Source: Acidobacteriota bacterium (lineage in GTDB: Bacteria > Acidobacteriota > Blastocatellia > Pyrinomonadales > Pyrinomonadaceae). Taken from it: a stretch of DNA of 64,000 bases. The position numbers and the translations under genes are program-made. Within the stretch, counting starts at the first letter, position 1. Every line of letters begins with the position of its first letter. Shown here one piece after another: positions 1 through 8,387 of this stretch. Below the pieces are notes generated by a model, which was given only the letters and a program-made list of their open reading frames with translations, made no database searches and was not told the origin of the DNA. The DNA lies in contig JADKEF010000016.1 in the NCBI GenBank assembly GCA_016718135.1, forward strand, positions 1-64,000, read 5' to 3'.

Positions 1-9
1 CGACCAGCC

Positions 10-29
10 GAGAGGCTCGACAGCCTCTC
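10..29. terminator. Short hairpin, possible terminator
   Basis: GAGAGGCT and AGCCTCTC form an 8-bp perfect stem around a 4-base loop. No clear T tract follows on either strand, so a terminator role is only a guess. It may belong to a gene beyond the left edge. Confidence 0.3.
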
Positions 30-315
30 TAAGTGTCCAAAAAACCTATTTTGCAGGCAATCTCGAGGCGATCTTCTGCACGATCCTAGTCTTTCTATAT
101 GTAAGTGATTTTTCCGCGATTCTCACAAAAAAAATCGAATTTTTGAGTTTTCGTGTGGGCCGCCTCGAATATACAGCCGACCCAGCATCAAATGCGGTCG
201 GAAAAACCTCATCTCACGGCGATCCTGCCACTTTCGATCATCCGAAGTACCGGGAAAACATCGCCATCTATTTAAAGATATGAGCAGGTTCGATTGTTTC
301 GCATCACACCCGCGG

Positions 316-336
316 CGTCGTCACCCAGATGGGTAT
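316..336. promoter_or_regulatory. CGTCGTCACCCA box, copy 1
   Basis: The box begins CGTCGTCACCCA and contains the near-palindrome ACCCAGATGGGT. A close copy with the same 12-base opening lies at 1611-1632. The two copies bracket the LuxR-type gene, so they could be binding sites of that regulator or of a relative. This is inference from position and symmetry only. Confidence 0.35.
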
Positions 337-398
337 TTACTATTTTTCCAGCTCCGCCCGGCCGCAACCCCGCCGGGCCGTCAGCAGCAACCGGATGA

Positions 399-1492
399 TT
401 AGCCCTGGGTGCGTGTATTGGTCTTAGGAGAGAATGCGTTTTAGATGGGTTCTGGCGGTGTGCTTTGAGATCGAGAGTTCGTCGGCGATCTCATTTAGCG
501 AGCGCCCGCTCGCGAGCATCATCGCCACTTTCGATTCTGCGCCGGTCATGTCGTATATCCTCATCAGAATGGCACCATCCTGATCCGGCTGGTACGCCCC
601 GTCGCAAACAAATATCGACACTCTCGGCCTGCCGGGGAATGGCGAACCGTCTGCGGTCTTAAGCCGCATTAGTAGCAGTTCGTATCGCTGCTTGCCCGAG
701 CTGCGATCGATACGACCACTTCACCCGGCGTCGCACCATTCGTATCGGCGAGAACCGCTTCGACCGCCCGCTTGAGTTCGCTCTCCTTGGCCGATCGATC
801 AGCGACCAGGGCACCGTCTCCATTCAATCGCAGCCCGTCCATCGCCGAGATCATCTCCAGTGCTGCGGCGTTTGAGTACTCAACCTTTTTCTTAGCATCG
901 ATCACCATGACACCACCCGGCAGCCGGTCGATCAGCGATGTGATCATGTCATTCTGCTTATAAGCGTGCTCGATCCGAAATCTTAGCCGGAATGCCCGTG
1001 CAAGATGAGGCATTAGGACATCCAGGGCGGCAAGTTCTTTCGCTGAAAAATTTGGCCGCCCTTCCGAACGAGTAAGCGAGATGCCCGCTTGGATCGGGCC
1101 GTCCTCTAGAAAGACCCGATACTCTAGCTGAAAGATACCGACGCCTTTATAAAAAGACTTGTAGCTCGGATGCTCGAGAAATTCCTCGTCGGACAGCACG
1201 TCGGCCCGGTTCATCCGCTCGCCCACCTTAAGCTGCGCGAGGCGGTGTCGAAATGGACTGGTGTATTGCAGGTTACTGAGATATTCAGGTACGAGCCTGG
1301 GGTTGAGACGCCCTTCTAAAGAGACCATCCTTTCGGTTGACCGATCAAAGATCACTATCGCCCCGTCACCATCCGCGTCAAAATCATTGGCGATCCGTTC
1401 GTATGCCGAGACCCATGCCGCCGGAGAGATATCATGGGCGATCTCGTAAAGATGCCCGATCGTCGCTAACGGACAGTTTCTTCAAATTGCAT
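399..1492 (-). pseudogene. LuxR-family regulator with PAS-like domain, frameshifted
   Basis: Read across three frame breaks, this is one protein: an N-terminus starting MQFEETVR at 1492, a PAS-like sensory region (FRLRFRIEHAY, then a segment with GGVMVIDAKK), and a C-terminal LuxR-type helix-turn-helix (SLNEIADELSISKHTARTHLKRIL). The breaks lie near 1465, at 669 (stop and ATG overlap as TAATG), and near 427, where the usual KTN-type tail continues out of frame to a stop at 399. As it stands only fragments would be made: 228 residues from a GTG at 1355 and 81 residues for the DNA-binding part. Whether it is a real pseudogene or carries sequencing indels cannot be decided here. The intact family acts as a DNA-binding transcription regulator. 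Confidence 0.7.
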
Positions 1493-1500
1493 TTGCCGGG

Positions 1501-1506
1501 ATAATA
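1501..1506 (-). promoter_or_regulatory. Candidate -10 element of the LuxR-type gene
   Basis: TATTAT on the minus strand lies 8 bases before the ATG at 1492, so transcription would begin at or next to the start codon and the mRNA would be leaderless. No convincing -35 is visible. The same arrangement is seen before the ECF gene at 56036 and the CHAT gene at 57282. Confidence 0.35.
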
Positions 1507-1610
1507 CTTAGGCCTGGAAGGCGGCAAACGACTGCATTTGCAAGGGTCAACTGACTGCTGAACAAGCAAATGAACTCCAGAGCATTATCGTCGGTGATTA
1601 TGGCCCACAC

Positions 1611-1632
1611 CGTCGTCACCCATATGGTGTAT
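1611..1632. promoter_or_regulatory. CGTCGTCACCCA box, copy 2
   Basis: This shares its first 12 bases with the box at 316-336 and has the near-palindrome CACC-CATA-TGGTG. It lies about 120 bases upstream of the LuxR-type start and about 400 bases upstream of the ECF gene, a sensible operator position for either. Confidence 0.35.
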
Positions 1633-1822
1633 CTTCAACCCATTTTACACCTGATCACTTTCCGGAAATATGGCTTCCAATGTATATGCGAATTATGGGC
1701 ATTTCTTACGCCAAAAATGAAAAAAAATTTTCGATCCATCGTACGGGCCGCCTTTTGAGCTTGTACGACTTGCGTATTTCTCTCCGAAGCTCCCCAAGCC
1801 GCAAATTTCACTTGCCTTTCAA

Positions 1823-1849
1823 CAGACAGGTGACAGACCTTTCTGTCTG
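1823..1849. promoter_or_regulatory. Inverted repeat upstream of the ECF gene
   Basis: CAGACAG and CTGTCTG are 7-bp perfect arms separated by 13 bases. It sits about 170 bases before the sigma factor start. It could be an operator or a leader hairpin; no T tract follows. Confidence 0.3.
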
Positions 1850-2020
1850 ATCTCCTGGCATGTTCTTTCCGAACGTCCCGACAATAACTAAAATGCCGGA
1901 CACGCGATCACTTTTTGGGAAGCCGTGCCCGGCGGCGGAAAATTGCCAAACATTTCCTTGCCAAGATCAATTGGCAGCGGTATCATCGTCCTGCTCACAT
2001 CCGCCAGATCTTCTCAGGTG

Positions 2021-2715
2021 ATGGCTTTTTGTAAATGTTCAGTGGGTCCCTTAGTTAGTAACGCAACGGATGCGATCAAAAGTGTCATCATAGATGGAAA
2101 TTCGCAGCACTATCGCGAAGCTGAAGGTTTCGATAATTTGCCGAAACCCGATCCGGATACGACTGTGTTCGCTGTGAAACAGCAGGACCTGGACAACTTC
2201 ATTCCGAAGGCATACGCCGAACTTCGCCGTCTGGCGGCCTATCACCTGCGCTTTGAGCGGCCAAATCACACTCTTCGCCCGACCGATCTGGTACATGAGG
2301 TGTACCTTCGCCTAAAGGACCAGTATTCGCTGAACCTTGACGACAGGACCGCCTTCTTCACGGCCGCCTCGTCGATGATGCGGCGCATACTGGTAAATCA
2401 CGCGAAACACCGCAACCGGATCAAGCGCGGCGCCGGTATCGAAAGCGTTACACTCGACGAGGGTCCGGGACAGACGCTGGTCAGTATGGAGCAGAAATCG
2501 CTCGATGTGATCTCTCTCGAGGAAGCTCTAAACAATCTTGCGAAGCTCGATCCGCGGCAGGTCCGCATCGTGGAACTTCACTTTTTCGGCGGCCTCACGT
2601 TCGACGAGATCGCGGGATCTTGGATATCTCGCTAAGTACGGTTCAGCGTGAGTGGCGAATGGCCCGAAACTGGCTTTACCTGCAGGTCAGTGCAGCCGGC
2701 GGGGAGGACGCGTGA
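2021..2715 (+). pseudogene. ECF sigma factor, frameshifted near its C-terminus
   Basis: This is an RNA polymerase sigma factor of the ECF type found with serine/threonine kinases (TIGR02999-like). Region 2 reads AYAELRRLAAYHLRFERPNH, followed by TDLVHEVYLRL. Region 4 begins with LDPRQVRIVELHFFGG. At about 2612 the frame breaks: the direct reading stops at 2635, but the next frame continues with LDISLSTVQREWRMARNWL, the expected recognition helix and tail, to a TGA at 2713-2715. That TGA overlaps the ATG of the kinase as TGATG, so the two genes were built to be translationally coupled. I chose the ATG at 2021; the open frame extends to 1925 without family-like sequence. It would activate transcription in response to a signal, probably with the kinase. 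Confidence 0.75.
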
Positions 2716-5229
2716 TGACGGAGGGACCGGAAAAGTGGGAACAACTGAAGGACCTGTTTAACAAGGTCGTGGACCTCGAACCCGATGCCCGAGACAAGTT
2801 CCTCTCAAATCTCAGGAACGAACAGAAAACAGTATATGGCAGACTCTCCGATCTGCTGACCGCCGACGAAGGCGCCTTCCTTATTCATGAACGAACCGAT
2901 CAGTTTCGACCCGACGCTCTCAATGATCGGCGAAAAGATCGGCAGCTATCGAATTGTTCGTGAGATCGGCCGCGGTGGAATGGGTGCGGTTTTCGAAGCA
3001 GTGCGTGAGGACGGCGATTTTGACCGCCGTGCGGCGATCAAGCTAACCAGTCACAACCTATTCTCAGAAGACCTGATCAGGCGTTTTCAGTCTGAAAAGC
3101 AGATCCTTGCTCGTCTCGAACATCCGGGAATCGTACGGCTATTTGACGGCGGCATTACGGCGAACCACATCCCGTACTATGTGATGGAGTATGTCGAGGG
3201 GATGCCGATCACGGCTTACTGCCGCGAAAACAGGCTGGATACTAGCGAACGCCTCCACCTGTTTGGTCAAGTTTGCGAAGCCGTCGCATACGCTCATCGG
3301 CAGTTGGTCGTGCACCGCGATCTGAAGCCGTCAAACATTCTCGTCACTGCGGAACGGCAGGCAAAGTTGCTCGACTTCGGCATCGCAAAGGCCCTCGGCC
3401 CCGATGCCGCCTCCCAGACTCTGACGCAGAACGCCCCGTTTACGCCCGAATATGCTTCCCCCGAGCAGCTAATCCGTAAGCCAGTTACTACTGCGAGTGA
3501 TATCTACAGCCTTGGGGTGCTTCTTTTCGAACTGCTTACTGATCTTCCGCCCTCAGCCGTTTATGGGGTCAAGGAACTCGATCATTATCGCTCCATGTTT
3601 GAATGCGAGCCTGTCGCCCCATCGGCGGCAGTGACCAAACCAGGCAATGTTCCGTTCACTGATTCATCCGCCGGCACGGTCGCCGGCGTAAGGACTCAGC
3701 TAGCAAGGATACTGCGGGGCGATCTCGACAATATAATTATTAAATGCCTGAGCAAGGAACCTGAGCAGCGTTACGGCTCAGCTGACCAATTGCGGTCCGA
3801 CATCGAGGCATATCTCGCCGGACAGCCCGTTATGGCACACCCACAATCGCGGGCATACCGGTTCCGCAAGCTCATCCGTCGAAATCGGCTCCTCGTCGGA
3901 GCCTCCGTAACGGCCGTGGCCCTCATTCTGTTCGGTTCCGGCACGGCCATCTACCAATCCACGATCGCCCGTCAGCAGCAGCGAATCGCAGAGGAACGAT
4001 TTATCCAGGTACGCAAGGTCGCCAACGCTCTGATCTTCGACTATCCCGACGAGGTCGCTAAGCTCGATGGCTCTTTGCCACTTCGAGAGAGGTTGGTCTT
4101 GGATGCAGTGAACTATCTTGACGCCATCTCTGACGATGATATTCAAGATCCGGAATTTCTTTTGGAACTTGGCGTTGCATACAAAAAGATCGGTGATGTT
4201 CAGGGACAAGTTTATTCCTCAAATCTCCGGAAAATTAGAGTCAGCCGTCGATAGCTATCGAAGATCTGTTGCGGCGTTCGCAAAGGTCATTTCCCTTCGT
4301 CCCCGCAATGTCGAGGCCGTAAAGAGTTACGCCGATGCCGCAGAAGGCCTCTACGCCGCTCTCGAGAAATCCAGCTCTCCCAACGAGGCTCGTGAAGGAT
4401 TAATAGAAGCGATCGCGACATTAGAGCGGCTGGGAGACAACCTGGATCACGGGGGCATGATCACGTTGAACCGTCTTCGCATTAATGAAGCGGTTGTGTT
4501 CGATTCGAGAGAGTCAAATTTGTTTCGCCTTCAGAGACTAACTGATCTCATTCCATACCTCGATCAAATGGAACGGCGGTTTCCCGGCGACCCAGCCAAT
4601 TCAACTGTTAGAGTTCGTCTCGAATCATATCGGGGCAATTCGGCGCGTTTTGCGGCGTACGATGCGGAGGATGCCGAAGATGCAGGTGAATCGAGAAGGC
4701 GTATGAGTTGTCGCTCGTTCATTATGATGCGATGTATTCGTTGATAACCGCCACGCGACAGACAGGTAACCCTACCTTTGCCTCGGCGAACAGCGATTTC
4801 GTATATTTTTCAGCCGTTGCGAGTTCTTTTGCAGGTCTCGGAGATTTTGAAAGAGCCCGAAATGCCCTCGTCAAGGCGCATGCCGCCCTGGATCAGCTCT
4901 CATCAGACAAGAATGACAGGAACTCGCAACTTCGCAGACTTGCCTTGACTAGGGCCGAACAGGTCATGCTCATCAAACGCGGCGACCTTGCTGAAGCGGT
5001 AAGATCAGTTGAGGCGGCAAAAAAGACAATTGCGGGCTTAGTAGCTGAAGATCCCACGAATATCGAGAAAACCGTCTATGGACTTTACTTCTGTCAGCAG
5101 GCCGCAAAATTGTACCTTCCGGGACGGGACGACAAACTCATTCAAGAAAATCAGACGGAGCTTGATCGTTATGTTGGTGTGATTCATTCAAAATACGGCA
5201 CCGAACTTAAGTTGAGGGCCTATTTCTAA
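2715..5229 (+). pseudogene. Ser/Thr protein kinase with TPR-like C-terminus, three frameshifts
   Basis: A Hanks-type kinase starting MTEGPEKWEQL at 2715. A short leader region is followed by a kinase domain with the P-loop GRGGMG, the lysine in AAIKL, the catalytic loop HRDLKPSN, DFG and a TPEYASPEQ activation segment. A single membrane span follows (LVGASVTAVALILFGSGTAI) and then an external helical-repeat region. Frame breaks lie near 2872 (one extra G), 4227 (restoring NLGKLESAVDSYRRS) and 4690 (restoring IEKAYELSLVHYDAMYS). The longest uninterrupted piece is 2887-4254, which holds the kinase domain and membrane span and might still be active. It is coupled to the sigma factor before it. 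The three breaks fit either decay or local sequence errors. Confidence 0.75.
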
Positions 5230-5373
5230 TCTCTAAATGTCGCTTCCCGTCTCAATTGCTCAAACGTCGTTTTCTGGTCAAGCCGGGCCGGATCAAAAAG
5301 ATATTGTGCTATCGCAAACTGACCTTGCGCCGCAGGAATATCCGAACAGGCTGATGAACCGGGTTTGAAACAG

Positions 5374-5406
5374 AAAAAAGCCAGCGGAGCTAGCCGCTGG
5401 CTTTTT
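5374..5406. terminator. Bidirectional rho-independent terminator
   Basis: GCCAGCGG and CCGCTGGC form an 8-bp GC-rich stem around a 6-base loop. An A run precedes it and a T run follows it, so it can stop transcription both from the kinase gene (plus) and from the tRNA gene (minus). Confidence 0.85.
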
Positions 5407-5425
5407 GTTATTGAAGGATAAAAAA

Positions 5426-5501
5426 TGGAGCCGTCCATCGGAGTCGAACCGACGACCTTTCGATTACGAATCGAATGCTCTACCAACTGAGCTAGGACGG
5501 C
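5426..5501 (-). tRNA. tRNA-Thr (CGT)
   Basis: A 76-base cloverleaf on the minus strand. The acceptor stem pairs GCCGTCC with GGACGGC, followed by discriminator T and an encoded CCA. The D arm has AGCTCAGTTGGTAGAGC. The anticodon stem TTCGA/TCGAA encloses the loop TTCGTAA, with anticodon CGT reading ACG (threonine). The T loop is TTCGACT. The terminator at 5374-5406 lies directly downstream. Confidence 0.95.
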
Positions 5502-5692
5502 CTGAAATTGCGGTGTCGTATAATAACGACGTAGGCGAATCTACGTTTATTTTCGCACATCTTTCGCTGTGGGCGAATTTTTGAATATACTTTTCCGCCT
5601 AAATTCTGTCAAGCCACGAGCTAGTGGGCTTTGCGACGAGGATCGAGCATAGTAACATTTGGTGTGAATGCCAAAACATCCGTTTTACAACT

Positions 5693-6229
5693 ATGGATAA
5701 TCCAGACTTTGTGTTGCGACTAATAAGAACTTTTGACGGTGCGACGATGGCGGTCGTGGCACGCAGGCTCGGGATACCGCACGCAACAGTGCGTAATTAC
5801 TATAAAGAGGGTCGCTTGCCGGCACCAGATGTTTTGATCAAGATAGCCAATGTCACCGGCGTCTCACTAAACTGGCTGCTACTCGGACGCGGTGAGATGT
5901 TTGCTGGCGAGTTGCCACCGCTAGATCTCGGGCGACTGCTCGAAGGCAAGATCGGTGAGATCGTCGACCGTCGTTTGGCCGCGATCAGTATTCCTGTTGA
6001 CGAACTTGGGGCGATCGATACTCTGCCAGAATTTGATGTCGAATCTGCAGTTCGCCGCTATCATGACCCGCAAACCGTTCTAAATGAGTGGTTTACATAT
6101 GAGGGGCGAAATATACCGCACGACTATGGTGTTGTTTTCTTTCGGGGTTGGGGGTCATTCACCGAAGAAGAAAAGATCGCTGCGATCCGCGATGCGAAAC
6201 GCGTACTCGACCGCTCCCTTGATAGATGA
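5693..6229 (+). CDS. CI-like repressor, HTH domain
   Basis: A DNA-binding regulator of about 178 residues. The N-terminal part matches the phage CI repressor HTH (PF07022-like): ATMAVVARRLGIPHATVRNYYKEGRLP, then a segment with TGVSLNWLLLGRGEMF. The C-terminal half lacks a recognisable LexA-type peptidase domain and ends in a charged helix. I chose MDNPDFVL at 5693 because the HTH helix begins there; the frame is open to 5624. The next gene is an ImmA/IrrE peptidase 57 bases downstream, and in known pairs of this kind the peptidase cleaves the repressor under stress. The pairing is inferred from adjacency. Confidence 0.75.
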   Translation: MDNPDFVLRLIRTFDGATMAVVARRLGIPHATVRNYYKEGRLPAPDVLIKIANVTGVSLNWLLLGRGEMFAGELPPLDLGRLLEGKIGEIVDRRLAAISIPVDELGAIDTLPEFDVESAVRRYHDPQTVLNEWFTYEGRNIPHDYGVVFFRGWGSFTEEEKIAAIRDAKRVLDRSLDR

Positions 6230-6286
6230 GACTTTCTTCGGAATTCCGCATATGATATACTGTTGCAACTATAGGAATGATTTGCA

Positions 6287-6721
6287 ATGCAATTTCTCTC
6301 CGACAAGGTTGCTCGATTAAATATCGGTTGGAATGAGCGCCCACTAACAGAGGTCGATTTTTACCGAATCTGTAAGCGTTTTAAGATCACGGTCGAGGAA
6401 ATGCCGCTTCGCGTCTCGGGCTTTTACTATCGTGTTCTAGGGCGCGATTTCATCGCGATCGATAGCCGTCTGACGGGCAACGAACGGCTGATGGTGCTGT
6501 TTCACGAGCTTGCACATTTTCTCTTCCATACACCCGAAACCGGTGAGTCTGCGAACTTCCATCGAATCGGACGCAAGACACGTCAGGAAAAGGAGGCTGA
6601 TGCCTTTGCCCTATGTGCTCTGATGCCGACCAACTCTCTCGCAACGCTTGAACAGTCGGATCAATTATCGTCGGAGATCATCAGAGAACGCCTGAAGCTT
6701 TTCGAACAGCTCAGAATATGA
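6287..6721 (+). CDS. ImmA/IrrE family metallopeptidase
   Basis: A 144-residue zinc peptidase of the M78 family (DUF955). The motif HELAHFLFH supplies the zinc ligands and the catalytic glutamate, and QEKEADAFALCALMP is the usual second conserved segment. The family cleaves XRE/CI-type repressors, as ImmA does for ImmR. The gene before it encodes such a repressor on the same strand, so the two probably form a signal-released switch. No phage or conjugative genes are nearby, so it is probably a resident stress regulator. Confidence 0.85.
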   Translation: MQFLSDKVARLNIGWNERPLTEVDFYRICKRFKITVEEMPLRVSGFYYRVLGRDFIAIDSRLTGNERLMVLFHELAHFLFHTPETGESANFHRIGRKTRQEKEADAFALCALMPTNSLATLEQSDQLSSEIIRERLKLFEQLRI

Positions 6722-6796
6722 CCGCGCCTGATACTTTTCACTGAGCGATATCGCCTTAATCCATGACGGCAGTTTTGGCTAAAAGGAGATATTGAT

Positions 6797-7549
6797 ATGG
6801 CAACAAATTTTGCTTCGGACATCTCACATCCGCGATTTGTGTTGGGAAAATCGCAGCTCACATTCGAACACAAGTTTTTCCTGGCTTTTTCGGCATTCAT
6901 ACCGGTGCTCACTGTCATCGGCTACGCTCAAACATACTACTTAAAGCCGCTCTTCAACACACCGCCCTTGCCGAGCGGCCTCGTTCATCTACATGCTCTG
7001 CTGATGTCAGCATGGATCATTTTGTTTGGTGTGCAAGCGTATCTCGTTTCGTCGAAACGTATCAAACTGCACATCTCGCTCGGAATGCTGGGTATCTCAC
7101 TAGCGACATCGATGGTCATCATCGGCGTGCTAACGGGCGTTGCAGCCTTGAAACGTGGGTCAACTTTTCCCGGTTATACGCCGGTCGAGTTTGCGATCAT
7201 TCCACTTGCAGATATGGTCGTGTTTCCGATCATCTTTGCGGCGGCAATCTACTATCGCCACGACGCGGCGAGCCACAAACGGCTAATGCTGATCACGATG
7301 CTAAACCTCATCGGGCCGTCGATCGCACGACTGCCGCTGCCGTTTATCTTAGACCTAGGCACCTTCTGGTTTTTCGGGCTACCAAATTTGATCGCGTTCG
7401 TCCTGGTTGCAGGGGACACATATCGAAACGGGAAGTTAAATCGCGCCTTTGCCGCCGGGGTGATCTTCTCGTTCCTTTCATGGCCGATAAGGATGATCGT
7501 CGCCCGTACCGAGGTATGGGAAAACTTTGCAGGATGGATGGCGAGCTAA
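6797..7549 (+). CDS. Multi-spanning membrane protein
   Basis: A 250-residue hydrophobic protein with about seven membrane helices (for example FFLAFSAFIPVLTVIGYAQ, LLMSAWIILFGVQAYLV and FAIIPLADMVVFPIIFAAAI). Histidines at HLHALL, KLHISLG and RHDAASHKRL sit near helix ends, recalling DUF2306-like or b561-like proteins, but I cannot assign a family. AAAAGGAGAT lies just before the ATG. No enzymatic motif is visible; function unknown. Confidence 0.7.
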   Translation: MATNFASDISHPRFVLGKSQLTFEHKFFLAFSAFIPVLTVIGYAQTYYLKPLFNTPPLPSGLVHLHALLMSAWIILFGVQAYLVSSKRIKLHISLGMLGISLATSMVIIGVLTGVAALKRGSTFPGYTPVEFAIIPLADMVVFPIIFAAAIYYRHDAASHKRLMLITMLNLIGPSIARLPLPFILDLGTFWFFGLPNLIAFVLVAGDTYRNGKLNRAFAAGVIFSFLSWPIRMIVARTEVWENFAGWMAS

Positions 7550-7574
7550 CAGAAATTGGGGGAAGAAATGGGGC

Positions 7575-8333
7575 CTACACCGCCGAGCCATTGCTCTCAG
7601 GCCTATTTCTTTCCTCCAACCGCTGAGCCTTTTGTGTCTCAGTTAGATGGTCGTACATTGCACGACGAGCCGCTTCGGGACTTCGCTCGCGCATGGCCCG
7701 GTAGATGTTGTGGTGTTGCTCGGCAGATTGTTTGAGGTCGAGCGCTCGATGGACCGTCTTGCTGCGTGCATCGAAAAGGATCGTAGCGACCATGTTCATT
7801 AGAGAGGTTAGAATCCGGTTGTTCGAGGCGGCGGCGATCGTCTGGTGAAACTTCATATCGTGCACCAGATACTGCTCAGGGGAATCGAGCGATGCGTACA
7901 TACCCGTGATCTCCTCCGCCATCAGGGTCATCTGCTCGCTGGTCGCACGTTCGGCAGCGAGCCCTGCAACGCTCATCTCGAGAGCCAGTCTTGCCTCGAA
8001 CATCTCATCAGAAGTGAAACCGTGCAATGCCGATAGCATTTTCAGCGGGCTGCCGTCGAGAGTAGGCGAATCGCCACGCACGGCTACAAATGTGCCCGCT
8101 CCCTGTCGCGACTGCAAAATGCCGACGGTCGATAAGGACCTGATCCCGGCACGCAACGTAGGCCGGCTCACTCCGAGTAGCTTCGCCAGATCACGCTCCG
8201 GGGGCAAGCGATCGCCGGCCGACAGTTCACCGCTGTGGATCATATCGCGCAGACGCGAAACAACCTCCTCGGCGGTGGTGCCGTTCTTTTCGGAATTAAG
8301 ATTCTTGAAAACTGCCGGTTCTTTTCTTGGCAT
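7575..8333 (-). CDS. GntR-family regulator, FadR subfamily (FCD domain)
   Basis: A 252-residue transcription factor. The winged HTH is near the N-terminus (SRLRDMIHSGELSAGDRLPPERDLAKLLGVSRPTLR read as one helix set), followed by an FCD ligand domain with FEARLALEMSVAGLAAE, a HDMKFHQTIAAASNN segment and H-rich motifs near AEQHHNIYRAM, where a metal usually binds. I chose MPRKEPAVF at 8333 because TAAGG precedes it at SD distance; 8366 is the alternative. It is the last gene of the pectin locus. Palindromes ATTGGT-N3-ACCAAT at the receptor promoter fit this subfamily, so it is the probable regulator of the locus, likely responding to a uronate. Confidence 0.85.
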   Translation of the reverse strand: MPRKEPAVFKNLNSEKNGTTAEEVVSRLRDMIHSGELSAGDRLPPERDLAKLLGVSRPTLRAGIRSLSTVGILQSRQGAGTFVAVRGDSPTLDGSPLKMLSALHGFTSDEMFEARLALEMSVAGLAAERATSEQMTLMAEEITGMYASLDSPEQYLVHDMKFHQTIAAASNNRILTSLMNMVATILFDARSKTVHRALDLKQSAEQHHNIYRAMRERSPEAARRAMYDHLTETQKAQRLEERNRPESNGSAV

Positions 8334-8387
8334 CGCTTTGAGCCTTATTTTATCGTAAGTTCGCATCGGGTGTCGATGGTCGTTCGC

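Larger units (their letters stand above)
1..423. other. Non-coding left edge
   Basis: No open frame here has family-like sequence. The stretch holds a short hairpin near its start, an A/T-rich segment around 120-160, a small palindromic box at 316-336, and the out-of-frame tail of the broken LuxR-type gene, which reads leftwards to about 399. I see nothing else I can support. Confidence 0.6.
1493..2020. other. Intergenic region between LuxR-type and ECF genes
   Basis: A divergent intergenic stretch of about 530 bases. It contains the second CGTCGTCACCCA box, an A-rich run near 1720-1735 and a 7-bp-stem hairpin at 1823-1849. A 62-codon open frame at 1570-1758 shows no protein-like character. 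The sigma factor frame stays open upstream to 1925, but the sequence before 2021 is not family-like. Confidence 0.5.

Noticed and set aside
669..1355. LuxR-type gene as two coupled genes, sensor and DNA-binding protein
   Set aside because: The TAATG overlap looks like coupling, but the tail beyond 427 and the N-terminus near 1465 are also out of frame, so a broken single gene explains all three better.
1570..1758. Small open frame between the LuxR-type and ECF genes
   Set aside because: It overlaps the palindromic box and A-rich tracts and shows no protein-like composition.
5226..5486. Minus-strand open frame of 86 codons
   Set aside because: It runs through the tRNA-Thr gene and the terminator.
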